Shown piece by piece: positions 36,300-46,178 of a stretch of DNA of 64,000 nucleotides; within the stretch, counting starts at the first letter, position 1; each line of letters begins with the position of its first letter. The stretch is taken from the NCBI GenBank assembly GCA_022818135.1, contig JAFMSR010000029.1, positions 124,001 to 188,000 on the forward strand. The letters are read 5' to 3'. The translations under genes were made by a program, and so were the position numbers. The notes under the pieces were generated by a model. That model saw only the letters and a program-made list of their open reading frames with translations. It was not told where the DNA came from and searched no databases. The stretch comes from Saxidomus purpurata. Taxonomy: Eukaryota > Mollusca > Bivalvia > Venerida > Veneridae.

Positions 36300-36303
36300 T
36301 TAA

Positions 36304-37304
36304 ATATAGTCAGTACAGTTCGTTCTATTGTATTCTAAAACTGCATTTAATACTGAATATCAATAATCATATGATAAAGATGCCTTATGATGTGCATATA
36401 GTAAATGCATATGTACATTGAATGACATATATACAAAATGTACTGTAATCTAGAAATTATTTTTAGCTTTTAAAGTAACAGAAAATTGTGAAGATAAGTT
36501 TTGGATGGCCTTATCTGACATTATTTTACAATAGCCTACCAGTGTGGATAATTGAGCAATTATAGGTTTATAATTTTGTAATTCAATGGGATTAGTGTAA
36601 ATGCGGAGTTGTACGCCTGATCACTTGCCTATTTGTACTTTGCACTAACTTTAAATACCATAATCATGTCCGGGAAAGGTCAAGGACAATGTAGCGAAAA
36701 CAACAACAACAAAAACTGGTATAATCCCAGTCTGCCCCACACAAAGAAGAACAAACTAAGCTATTCAGATGTAAGCAATAGCAGCTTTGATCTCTCATAA
36801 AATCCCAGCTTGACACAATCAGTAATTATATAGCGTAGTTAAAAACACTTTACATACAGTTATGAAGAAAGTAGATATAGAAACACTTATAACCAATACT
36901 GTCACACATATTATGGTTGGATTAGAATAAACTCCGAAAGATAGTATTGTATATAAGTTCAGTCAGAAAACTCAGGCATTACTAGACAAAATAACTGTTC
37001 TTGAGTGTAACAAACAGCTTACAGATAAGGCTTATAAGGTAGAAAGGGAGATGAAAACTAAAATACATGACATTACATGTATGGAGCGTGAAACTAAGCA
37101 CACATGCAGCTATGCAAACTAAAATGAACAGTACTCACCCAAGAATAACAGTAAACTTGCGTACGCAAAACACGCTGAAGGAGAGGGCCAGCAAAAAAAC
37201 CAAATGTCTCATTATAGATATGCTTTTCTGCATTCCGTTATGCACTTTAAAGTAGATTTCTAAATACAAACTTATCAAAGCTAGAACTATCACTGAAGGT
37301 GATG
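36304..37304. other. No gene recognised
   Basis: AT-rich sequence without a supportable gene or repeat. Short frames look random. Confidence 0.35.
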
Positions 37305-37983
37305 AATAACCCCCGTACACCCCACTGACACAGTTTATAAAATTTATGTAATATTTGATGCTTTAATTATTGGACCTGCACAACTTAAGGTTTCTGTGAA
37401 GTATAATCAAATTCTGGCCAGTATTTTGGAGGTTAAAAGCGCACAAGATTTTACCATCTCAAGCCCTTGTGACCTTTGATCTAGTGACCTGAAACATGGA
37501 CCATGCACAACTTAACATGGTGCTTATCACTTCTATGAAGTATCATTAAATTCTGACCAGGGGTTTTGGAGATTTAGCGTCCACAACATTTTTCTATCTC
37601 GAGCCCCTGTGACCTTGACATGTAACCTAGTGACCCAAAACATGGACCATGTACAACTAGGCATTGAACTTATCACTTGTGTGAAGTATCATTAAATTCT
37701 GACCAGGGGTTTTGGAGATTTAGCGTCCACAAGATTTTACTATCCCGAGCCCCTGTGACCTTTGACCTTGAGACCCGAAACATAGCCCATGCACAACTAG
37801 GCATTGTACTTATCATTTGTGTGAAGTATCACTAAATTCTGACCAGGGGTTTTGGAGATTTAATGTCCACAAGATTCCGTCTACAGACGGACGGACGGAC
37901 GGACGGACGAACGGACGGACGGACGGACAGATAAGCTGAATCCAGTATACCCCCTTTACACTTTGTGTTCGGGGGTATTATAG
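37305..37983. mobile_element. Element with CCCCC-bearing ends and four tandem units
   Basis: The left end is ATAACCCCCGTACAC. The right end, reverse complemented, is TAATACCCCCGAACAC. The interior has about four units of roughly 143 bp (GGACCATGCACAACT, AAATTCTGACCAGGGGTTTTG, GAGCCCCTGTGACCTTTGA) starting near 37,368, 37,495, 37,641 and 37,781. A (GGAC)n array follows at about 37,887-37,926. Its termini resemble those of the MITE at 3,851, suggesting related ends around different cores. Confidence 0.7.
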
Positions 37984-39636
37984 TGTATAATCATATAAAT
38001 CAAACGTTATTCAGATGTTGTGTTTGGGAAAGTGACGTCACAATGTTTATAACGTTACTTCACAAGTTATTCACGAGAGTCATCTGACACAGGAGGGGTC
38101 TCAACGGTCTCATTGGCAGACTGTTTAGCCATACTGAGATTACTGCAGCCTGTTACTTCAACGGTTCTGTATATGGTGAGGCTACATAGAATGAAAATTT
38201 AAAATTTGACATTTATGACGATATCTGTGAAGTGATTTCTGACTTTAGGTAAAATATGGTGCATAAGAATAAATTGACGCAGAAAGTGCTAAATGTTGGA
38301 TTAATATTGACATTAAAAGCAGTTATATATTGGGACTGAAGTGTTAATTCAGAAGAATAAATGCATGTACATCATAATGATACATATGTTTAAATCAGTT
38401 TATGTGATTTCCACATTGCAAGTTATGCAGTAAATATGCACCAATAAGCATAAAGGCATAACATATTTAATTTGTTTACATTTTGCTATTGGTTGTATTT
38501 GGTACCACTGTGTTATTTAAATCACGTCTTCGGAATAAATTCTGCTCATGCATTTCTTAAAAGTAGGCACTATAATAAATGGTAGTATCAGCAATTATTA
38601 TTTAACACATTTTCTATACTTAATACAAACGAGTTTTTGTTTTGATTTTCTTTTATTAAAAACCTTGGGCCAGATTCAATTAGAAATAGATGTAGATATT
38701 ATCTGAAATGAATTTTATAGCTACCAATTTATGATTTAATTTGTAGTAACACTGCAATATATGGTGCAGGTTACAATCTATAATAAATCATTATTTAAAA
38801 GCAATTAAAAACATGTAACACATGAGTATAGTATAAATTTTCAATTATTATTTAAAGTCTCAGAACCACATATACAGGCAGCTCTCACTTTATCAAGAAA
38901 GATGTCTAACAGACAGAAATTACCTTCATTTGTACCAAACATATTCCTAACTTTGCTTTTTAAACCGGTAAATACATATGAGAAACATAGTGCAGTATTT
39001 TATTCAATGATACTGCAAAAAATGAGAAAGGCTTTCTGATAACTCTTTGAGAAACACTATGAAACGACTTGAATACCAAAGAGAGGTATCTGTCAACTTT
39101 GTTTTAGGGTGAATAGAACATGGTTCTGTCATTATACTATCAATTAACTAATTTTACTATACGGTAAATTCAAAGAAATCCTGAGAATTTAAGTCATCAG
39201 ATTACACTAGAAATAGTTAATTTGTTCATAATAGTTCCTGTATTGTGTATCTCCTATCGGTTGTGTATAATAAATGGTTAAAATTTTGTAATTAAAACAA
39301 TGACAATCGTGTTCATAATACTGCTACAGCTGTAAACCTGTATATTAGCAAGAGAAAATATTCTAACTAGACCAAATTCACTGTATTTGTAGAAGACTTT
39401 GTGTTGCCATTGTTCACATTTACTTATATTTTTCTTCTCAATGTCTTCCCAATGAGATGTTATTAAGAAACTTACTGATTTGTTAAATGACTTTGTATGG
39501 TTTTGCAAAATTAGAATGAAGAACACAGTACTTATCAAAGATTACACTGAATATGGGTTAAAGATGATTGTTATTCCAAGTGTCATGAGGGGTCTTAAAA
39601 TTAAAAGGTTAATAAACTATGTTAGGAATAGTAGCA
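37984..39636. other. No gene recognised; 5' flank of the BEL element
   Basis: AT-rich non-coding sequence. TGACGTCA occurs near 38,032, a possible CRE-like octamer, but without a recognised gene nearby it cannot be interpreted. Confidence 0.35.
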
Positions 39637-39641
39637 GTAAA
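39637..39641. repeat. Target-site duplication GTAAA, left
   Basis: GTAAA directly precedes the 5' LTR and is repeated directly after the 3' LTR at 47,723-47,727. Five base pairs is usual for BEL/Pao integration. Confidence 0.9.
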
Positions 39642-39643
39642 TG

Positions 39644-39658
39644 TCGTGAACATCACGA
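39644..39658. promoter_or_regulatory. Palindrome TCGTGA-ACA-TCACGA at the LTR edge
   Basis: A perfect 6-bp inverted repeat with a 3-bp spacer starts two bases inside the LTR. It is conserved in the 3' LTR. The CGTGA/TCACG half-sites recur as CGTG-TTT-CACG at 39,783-39,793 and as CACGAAA-A-TTTCGTG at 46,081-46,095. This spacing suits a dimeric DNA-binding protein. Function is inferred only. Confidence 0.45.
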
Positions 39659-39753
39659 TTTAAGTTACACTATATTAACGTAATGGTAACATTAACGGCG
39701 TATAACATACTACTGACGATGTAAGTTATATAACTGAGTACATATAGTATGTT

Positions 39754-39777
39754 ACCGACGGTGATGGTTCCGTCGGT
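39754..39777. promoter_or_regulatory. U3 palindrome ACCGACGG-N8-CCGTCGGT
   Basis: A perfect 8-bp inverted repeat around an 8-bp loop lies about 85 bp upstream of the TATA-box candidate and is identical in both LTRs. It could be a binding site for a transcription regulator. It lies upstream of the predicted start, so a role as an RNA hairpin is less likely. Confidence 0.45.
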
Positions 39778-40090
39778 GTCGTCGTGTTTCACGTTCTTTC
39801 TTATATTAAATCATTCCTCTTTCCACGTGTTTTTCATGGGTTTTGTGTTATATATACTATATATATAAGTGCAATTTTCTATAATAAGTAGAGCATTCAG
39901 AGCATTTAGAACATTCAGGACATTTACATTTAGAATATAGAAATTAACGTTTATCTATAACAGACTTAATAAATGGTTCAAATAGAATCTGTTTGTGTTG
40001 GAATAAATTATAAAACTTGGAAATATCATTTATTTGTGCTCTCCATAAAATGTAAAGGAAATCAAATTCCGATGTGGTCGCCACATTGTT

Positions 40091-40108
40091 TGGTGCCGGA
40101 ACCCGGGA
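40091..40108 (+). promoter_or_regulatory. Primer-binding site
   Basis: TGGTGCCGGAACCCGGGA begins five bases after the 5' LTR. TGG complements the CCA end of a tRNA, and the rest fits an 18-nt tRNA 3'-end match. I do not assign the tRNA species. Position and length are as expected for priming minus-strand DNA synthesis. Confidence 0.8.
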
Positions 40109-40257
40109 AAAATCGGGAAAATGTAAAGAGTGTAAAAGGAAGATAAAACCGACAAATAATGGAAATTGAATAACGTTTACTAAGTAAAGAAAATAGGAAT
40201 AGTGTCACACTGATATTGTGTACAGTGTTGTGCTGTGTATTCAAAGTGTTTGGAAAT

Positions 40258-40268
40258 TCAAGGTAAAA
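40258..40268 (+). promoter_or_regulatory. Candidate splice donor overlapping the gag start
   Basis: CAAG|GTAAAA (exon end at 40,262, GT at 40,263-40,264) lies immediately before the gag ATG at 40,268. Splicing here would remove the gag start and all of Gag-Pol from the message. Paired with the acceptor-like site at 46,151-46,152 it would place the zinc-finger ORF at the 5' end of a short mRNA. Inferred from motif only. Confidence 0.35.
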
Positions 40269-40675
40269 TGGCGAACGTGTCAAGAATAAAAGCAGTGCGA
40301 ACAAGGTATAGGAATACCTTGAACATAGAGATTGAAATGGCTAAAGGTTTAATATATGGTGAAAGTCAGGAAAGTGATCCTATCGCGTTCGGAAATAAAT
40401 GTACAAAGTTACTGAAATGTTACAGTGAAAAATTGGAGGTTCAAATGTGTAAACTGACCGATGCGTTCGAAGATAGTGATCCTGAAAGTGTAGAGAAAAT
40501 AGTTGACGAAGACTGTGAACTAATACAACATGCGGAAAACTGCCTGATTGAGCTAGAACAGTTCATTGAAAATATGAAAGCCAAAACAAAAGATGAAAGT
40601 TTGGACGGAAATAACCTCGAAGTCAAGATCGAAAGTAGTAGGCTTATATATCTGCAAGAACAAATGCAACAGTAA
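40268..40675 (+). pseudogene. gag: BEL Gag N-terminal part, ends at in-frame TAA
   Basis: The ATG at 40,268 (AAAATGG context) opens a 135-codon frame starting MANVSRIKAVRTRYRNTL. An upstream in-frame ATG at 40,235 is less favourable and lies before the donor-like site. The product is charged and largely helical in composition, ending in a Gln/Glu-rich stretch typical of the coiled-coil region of BEL/Pao Gag. TAA at 40,673-40,675 stops it. The same frame continues directly into the rest of Gag, so the stop is a single lesion or, less likely, a readthrough codon. Gag would form the cytoplasmic particle that packages element RNA. Confidence 0.8.
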
Positions 40676-42265
40676 GTGTTCAGACAAATGCAGCAGCAAA
40701 GGGAACTAATGGAACGCCAAGAACAAAAAGAACTTCAACAAAAATGCTCTGTTAAATTACCAAAATTGGATTTGTACACATTTAACGGGAATAAATTAAA
40801 GTGGACTCAATTTTGGGACGCATTTGAGTGCACAGTTCATGCAAATAGAAACCTGTCACAAATTGAGAAGTTTAATTATCTACAAACAAAAGTTGTGGGT
40901 GAAGCCAGACAAGCTATTGCTGGTTTAGCGTTGTCCAAAGAAAATTACGATGTCGCAGTGGCCATTCTCAAAGAAAGGTTTGGAAATCCCCAAGAAGCTG
41001 TTGATTTACACTACAAAGGGCTAATAAATATTCAAGCACCTAGTGCTAAAGTGGAAAGTTTAAGAACATTCCTAGATACGGTAGAAAGACACTTGCGTAG
41101 TTTAGAGGTATTAAATGAAAACATCAATCAACATGTGTTTATTTCAATAATTCGATCCAAACTTCCTGGAGAAGTATTAAAGCAAATAGAACTACGCACT
41201 GGAGCGAAAACACAATGGACGGTGCATAAGCTCAGAGATGAAATCCGGGAATATGTGTTAGCATGTGAACGATCCGAAAGCAAAGGGGAGAACACAACAT
41301 CAACAGAAAGTCATAGAGGAAGCATGTCTAAGTTTCAAAGGCATCAATACAGGTCAAACTATAAAGCATATCCTCCCCAGAGAAGTGAACGGCCGTTTTA
41401 TACACCTCCAGCTTCAGCAGAGGCATTAACAGCCAGTGTTAAAGGCAGAGCAACAAGCATAATCAAAGATAAGTGTAGGTACTGCAGCGAACGGCATTGG
41501 AGTGATGAATGTGTAAGATATAAAACAGTTGACGAGCGCAAAAGAAAATTATATGGGTCCTGTTTTAAATGTTTGAAAGAAGGACATATGGCTACTGAGT
41601 GCAGATCTAAGAAAGCTTGTGTGTATTGTAGTGAAATGAACAGTCATCATAGAAGCCTGTGCCCAAAGAAATTCGACATAAAATTATCTAGTGTACACTT
41701 GTCGGAAGAAATAAGTGATAAAACTACGAAGCAAGGCTTTCTCGAAGAAGGCCATGTTCTTATTTCCTCTGATGAAATGGTGCTGATGCAAACAGCCCAA
41801 ACAGACGTGCGTAATGAAGACAGTTCAGCTTGTGAAACAGTTCGCTTATTATTTGATTCAGGGTCACAGAGGACATACATCACAGAACGATTAGCTGCTA
41901 AACTAGGTTTGAAACCGGAAGACGAACAAGAGTTAAAACTTGTGACGTTTGGGAGTGAAAATACAAAGGTGATAAAAACAAAGACAGCTCGAATAGGTAT
42001 CAAATTAAATAATGGATCCTACATGAAGATAACAGTAAATATTGTGCCTACTATAAGTGGTACAATTCAGAGAAATCCAGTGACAAAATTGTTAACTAAG
42101 CAGATGGAACATCTGGTGAATAGTGTTGAGCTGGCGGACACAATTCCAACAGTGAAGGAACATTCAACAGTAGAAGTTCTGATCGGAAACGATTACTACT
42201 TAGATTTCGTGTTGCCACAGAGAATTGAAGTCGAACCTGGTTTGTATTTGCTAAGCTCAAAATAA
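40676..42265 (+). pseudogene. gag-pro: BEL Gag core, zinc knuckles and retropepsin
   Basis: 530 codons continue the Gag frame after the TAA; no ATG lies at the start. Residues about 28-190 resemble the DUF1759 Gag core (KLPKLDLYTFNGNKLKWTQF, later LKERFGNPQEAVDLHY). Residues 267-330 hold three cysteine-histidine knuckles, the middle one a canonical CFKCLKEGHMATEC. An aspartic protease follows, with the catalytic Asp in LLFDSGSQRTYI at residue 394. The protease would cleave the polyprotein. The segment ends at TAA 42,263-42,265, immediately before a GWILTG motif that normally follows the protease in this superfamily, so the stop is within a conserved stretch and probably disabling. Confidence 0.85.
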
Positions 42266-43999
42266 GGGTGGATTTTAACAGGTCGAACAAGTGAAGTTTT
42301 AAAAGGCATAGACACAGTGAATATGCTTGTTTTAACGTACGGAAATGACGTCACAAATAACAGTGTTTTCTCAAGTATAGACGGTGCAATATCCACCAAA
42401 CCAGATTTAGAAGACTTCTGGAACGTTGAGTCTATCGGCATTACAGACAACGTGAAGAAATCGAACGATGAAATTGCTATGCAAAAATTCAAAGACACCA
42501 TAAAATTTGAGGACGGTCGATACGAAGTGACCTGGCCTTGGCGTGACGAAGAGTTTGAATTACCAGAAAACAGACAGCTTGCTTTAGGTCGTCTGAAGTC
42601 GACTATATCGCGAATGAATAGCCAACCAGAGCTTAAGAAAAAATACAACGCTGTCATTGAAGACCAACTTAACAAAGGTGTCATAGAGAAAGTAAATTAC
42701 AAAGTTCAAGATGGTATGACACATTACATACCTCACCATGCTGTCATTAACCCGCAAAAGACAACCGCGAAACTACGTGTAGTTTATGACGCTTCATCAA
42801 AGACACGAAAAGAAAACAAAAGTCTAAACGAGTGCCTATATCGAGGACCGGTGATTCTACAACATCTCTGTGGAATACTGTTGCGGTTTCGCTTGCATAA
42901 AATAGCAATAGTTTCGGACATTGAAAAGGCGTTTTTGCAGATAGGGTTACAGTTAGATCAAAGGGATGTAACGAGGTTTTTGTGGTTAAAGGACATTGGT
43001 ACACCTACGGTGGATTCGAGTAATATACAAGAGTACAGATTTTGTAGGGTCCCGTTTGGAGTAATATCGAGCCCATTCCTGTTGGGAGCAACAGTACAAA
43101 ATCATATGGATACATACAATACCGATCTATCCAACAAAGTGAAAGACAACATGTACGTAGACAACTTGATAACTGGTACAAGTAATGAGAGTGAAGCGAT
43201 TCATTTCTACAAGGAAGTAAAGTTTATGTTCAAAGAAGCTTCAATGAATTTACGAGAGTGGATATCCAATAGTGATATTGTGAATAACTACATACCACGT
43301 GATGACCGGGCTGACGCGGGGTCAATATCAGTACTAGGTTTGTGTTGGAATCCTATGGACGATACGATATCACTGAAATCGACTGAAGCCAGTGACATTG
43401 TAATTCCAACCAAACGTTCCATATTAAAGAACGTAGCTTCGAAGTTTGACCCTATTGGATTATTTTCGCCGGTGCTTCTCAGTGGAAAGTTACTTTTACA
43501 AAAGCTTTGGCAATTAGGGCTTGATTGGGATGAAGAAATACCAGAAGAAGATGTATTACAATGGAACGCAATTAAAAGTGATCTTGAAAAACTATCAAGT
43601 TACAAATTACAGAGATGCGTTACAAAGGACGGAGATAGCTGTGTGAATTATAGTTTAATATGTTTTTGTGACGCCTCTGAAAAGGCATATTCAGCAGCTA
43701 TTTATCTGCGCCAAAGTTCAACCGTTGAAACAAAGGTCGAACTAGTATTTTCTAAATCAAGACTTGCTCCAGTGAAAACTTTGACCATACCTAAGCTAGA
43801 AATAATGGCAGTTTTGATTGGTGTTAGGTGCATTAAGTTTGTCCAGTGTCAACTTAAACTGACAGTACAGCATTTGCATCTCTATACAGACTCACAGTGT
43901 GTCTTAAAGTGGATTTCGTCAGAAAAGGATCTTCAAGTATTTGTGAAAAATAGAGTAAATGAGATCAAAACACAGAGATGTTACATTCTCATATGTTAA
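42266..43999 (+). pseudogene. pol: BEL reverse transcriptase and RNase H
   Basis: The same frame resumes after the TAA at 42,263. The first ATG is at 42,317. RT motifs follow in order: KLRVVYDASSKT, VSDIEKAFLQIGL (catalytic Asp), RFCRVPFGVISSPFLLGAT, then YVDN at 43,154-43,165 in the position of the YxDD box, an Asn variant I believe occurs elsewhere in Pao-type elements. The RNase H region has CFCDASEKAYSAAIYL (Asp at residue 452 counted from 42,317), PKLEIMAV and LYTDSQCVLKW. The frame terminates at 43,999, after a frameshift near the AAAA run at 43,967-43,970. The downstream frame carries the normal continuation (DVTFSYVKTKENPADVATRG). The enzymes would copy element RNA into DNA. Confidence 0.9.
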
Positions 44000-45860
44000 G
44001 ACGAAAGAAAATCCAGCTGATGTTGCTACACGCGGAACCACACTGCAAAAACTTGCTGAAAATGAATTGTGGTGGCATGGTCCATCTTGGTTAAGTGTAT
44101 CGTGTTCGAAATATCCAAGCGACATAGCCTCAGAAATGTGTACTTCAAGTACATGTGCATGTACTGCAATCGAACAGATGCAAGGTGAAGAAATGAAAGG
44201 TGCAACAAGTGTACTTACATCGAACTTAGAAACGATTGTTCCGTTTGAGATTGACTATGGGTCATACTCTTTTATCACAAAGCTTATACGTGTAACGGCC
44301 TATGTGCGAAGATTCATATACAATCTGAAGAAACATGCAGACAAAAACACCGGAGTTCTCTCTAATTCCGAAATCAATGAATCAGAAAATATGTGGTTAC
44401 TTTTCATTCAGCGGAAGCATTACAGTGACGTTCGATTGGCAATAAGTAACAACAAATCGAACTGTTTACAACGCCAGTTAGGCTTGTTTCTTGATGACAA
44501 GGGTTTTCTGCGTTGCAGGGGAAGGCTGCAATATGCAGAGCTTAGTGAAGGTTCGCGATACCCAATACTTGTGCCCAAGAAAGACAAGTTCGCTCATCTG
44601 TTGGTTGAAAAACATCACAAGGAAATTATGCATTGTGGTGTGTCTCAAACGCTGAGCAAGTTGCGCTATAAATACTGGATTCCGCAAGGACGGGCAACCG
44701 TAAAATCAGTCTTGCGCCAGTGTAATGTGTGTCGTCGTTGTGAAGGTGGTCCTTACAAAGTTCCGGAAATGCCACCATTCCCAAAGATGCGGGTAACATC
44801 GTCACCGCCATTTACAAACACAGGACTGGATTATTTAGGTCCTTTATTCATAAAGTCACCTGTGGAAACAAAGAAAATTTGGGTTTGTCTTTTTACCTGC
44901 TTGGTAACACGCGCCATTCATTTGGAACTAGTGCAAGACATGTCGACTGACGAGTTTCTCCTTGCCTTTAGAAGGTTCATTTCTCAGAGAGGTGTTCCGA
45001 ATGAAGTAATTTCGGACAATGCATTACAATTCAAAACAGCAAGTGCCACAATTGATTTGCTTTGGATTCGAATGTTGAAAAATGAGGATGTTCTTAGTTA
45101 CATGTCCGAAAGGAAAATCAAATGGCATTTCATTGTTGAACGAGCACCGTGGTTCGGTGGATGTTATGAAAGGCTAGTTGGCTTAGTCAAAAGATCACTT
45201 CGTAAAACACTGGGTCGAAAATTACTTACACTCATTCAAATGACCACAGTTTTGAAAGAAATTGAAGCCATACTTAACTCAAGACCGTTAGTCTATGTCG
45301 GTGACGACATCAATTCAAATATCACATTGACTCCAAACCATTTCCTTACCTTAAATCCAAGAGTTAGCGTACCTGATATCGACGATGATGGCGGTGACAA
45401 TAGTTACTTACCCTGGGCAAGTTCTGCCGATAAATTACTAGTAATGTGGCATAAAGGCCAATTATTACTTGACAAATTTTGGAAAATCTGGAGAGATGAC
45501 TATTTGTTGAGCTTGAGGGAAAGGACACAAACAAAATTAAAAACTGGTAGGATACAGTCCTCGGCGCAACCATGTGAAGGGGACGTAATTCTTGTGAAAG
45601 ACGAACTTCCGCGGAGTTGTTGGAAAATGGGTAAAATAAACAAATTAGGAATATGTAGTGACGGAAATGTACGGTCAGCGGAAGTGCAGCTGGCATCAGG
45701 TCGTGTAATAAGACGACCTCTGAAATTCCTGTTTCCAATTGAAACGTCGGAACAACACGAAATGAATAGTGAACAAACACGGCCTACAAAGTGTGACTCG
45801 CCGCGACCTGTGCGCAAAGCCGCCATAAGGGCTTTACAAAAAATGAAAGAATTAAAATAA
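43971..45860 (+). pseudogene. pol: BEL integrase and C-terminal domain
   Basis: Relative to the upstream pol frame this frame is shifted by one base. Numbering from 43,959, it contains the ENPADVATRG linker, an HHCC zinc-binding domain (His about 213 through CNVC at 255-258), and the catalytic triad D291 (TGLDYLG), D353 (VISDNALQF) and E404 (GGCYERLVG). The second gap is about 50 residues, wider than retroviral integrases and, as I recall, usual for BEL/Pao. A DUF5641-like tail follows (LTPNHFLTL, then EGDVILVKDE). It ends naturally at TAA 45,858-45,860. It would insert element DNA into chromosomes. The domain itself is intact; only its connection to pol is broken. Confidence 0.9.
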
Positions 45861-46178
45861 AGATAAGATAATATACTGCAAACATTTGTGGCATTACGAA
45901 TAACTTGTAAATAGTATTTCTATGATTGGGTATTTAAATATTATTATGTAGCAAACCTAATTCTCGATGTTTAAATCTCAACGGTGTATTGTTATATAGT
46001 AAAGGTGTGCACGTGATAATTTACCCGCCAAGTAGTATCTTCATTGTTATACACTTATACACCGTCGACCTTACTCTTTGCACGAAAATTTCGTGTTTCT
46101 TTATGTTTTTATAAAGTATTTGTGTGGTCATTTGCTACTTAACTTCGGACAGCAAGGTCATTTCTGTAACGTTGGAAA
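45861..46178 (+). promoter_or_regulatory. pol-ORF3 spacer with candidate splice acceptor and palindrome
   Basis: 318 bp separate the pol stop from the zinc-finger ORF. TTTGCTACTTAACTTCGGACAG|CAAG gives an acceptor-like AG at 46,151-46,152 behind a pyrimidine-leaning tract, and no ATG lies between it and the ORF start at 46,179. CACGAAAATTTCGTG at 46,081-46,095 is a near-perfect palindrome sharing half-sites with the LTR palindromes. Either splicing or an internal promoter could express the downstream ORF. Both are inferences. Confidence 0.4.

Larger units (their letters stand above)
39642..40085 (+). repeat. 5' LTR (444 bp)
   Basis: It starts TGTC and ends CACA. It matches the 3' LTR except for G versus T in AACGGCG/AACTGCG, A versus T in GATGTAAG/GATGTTAG, and a TA-dinucleotide length difference in the TATA tract. 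TATATAAG near 39,862-39,869 is a TATA-box candidate. AATAAA at 39,968-39,973 is the poly(A)-signal candidate, so R would start around 39,890 and U5 would follow 39,990. U3 carries two conspicuous palindromes annotated separately. Confidence 0.95.
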
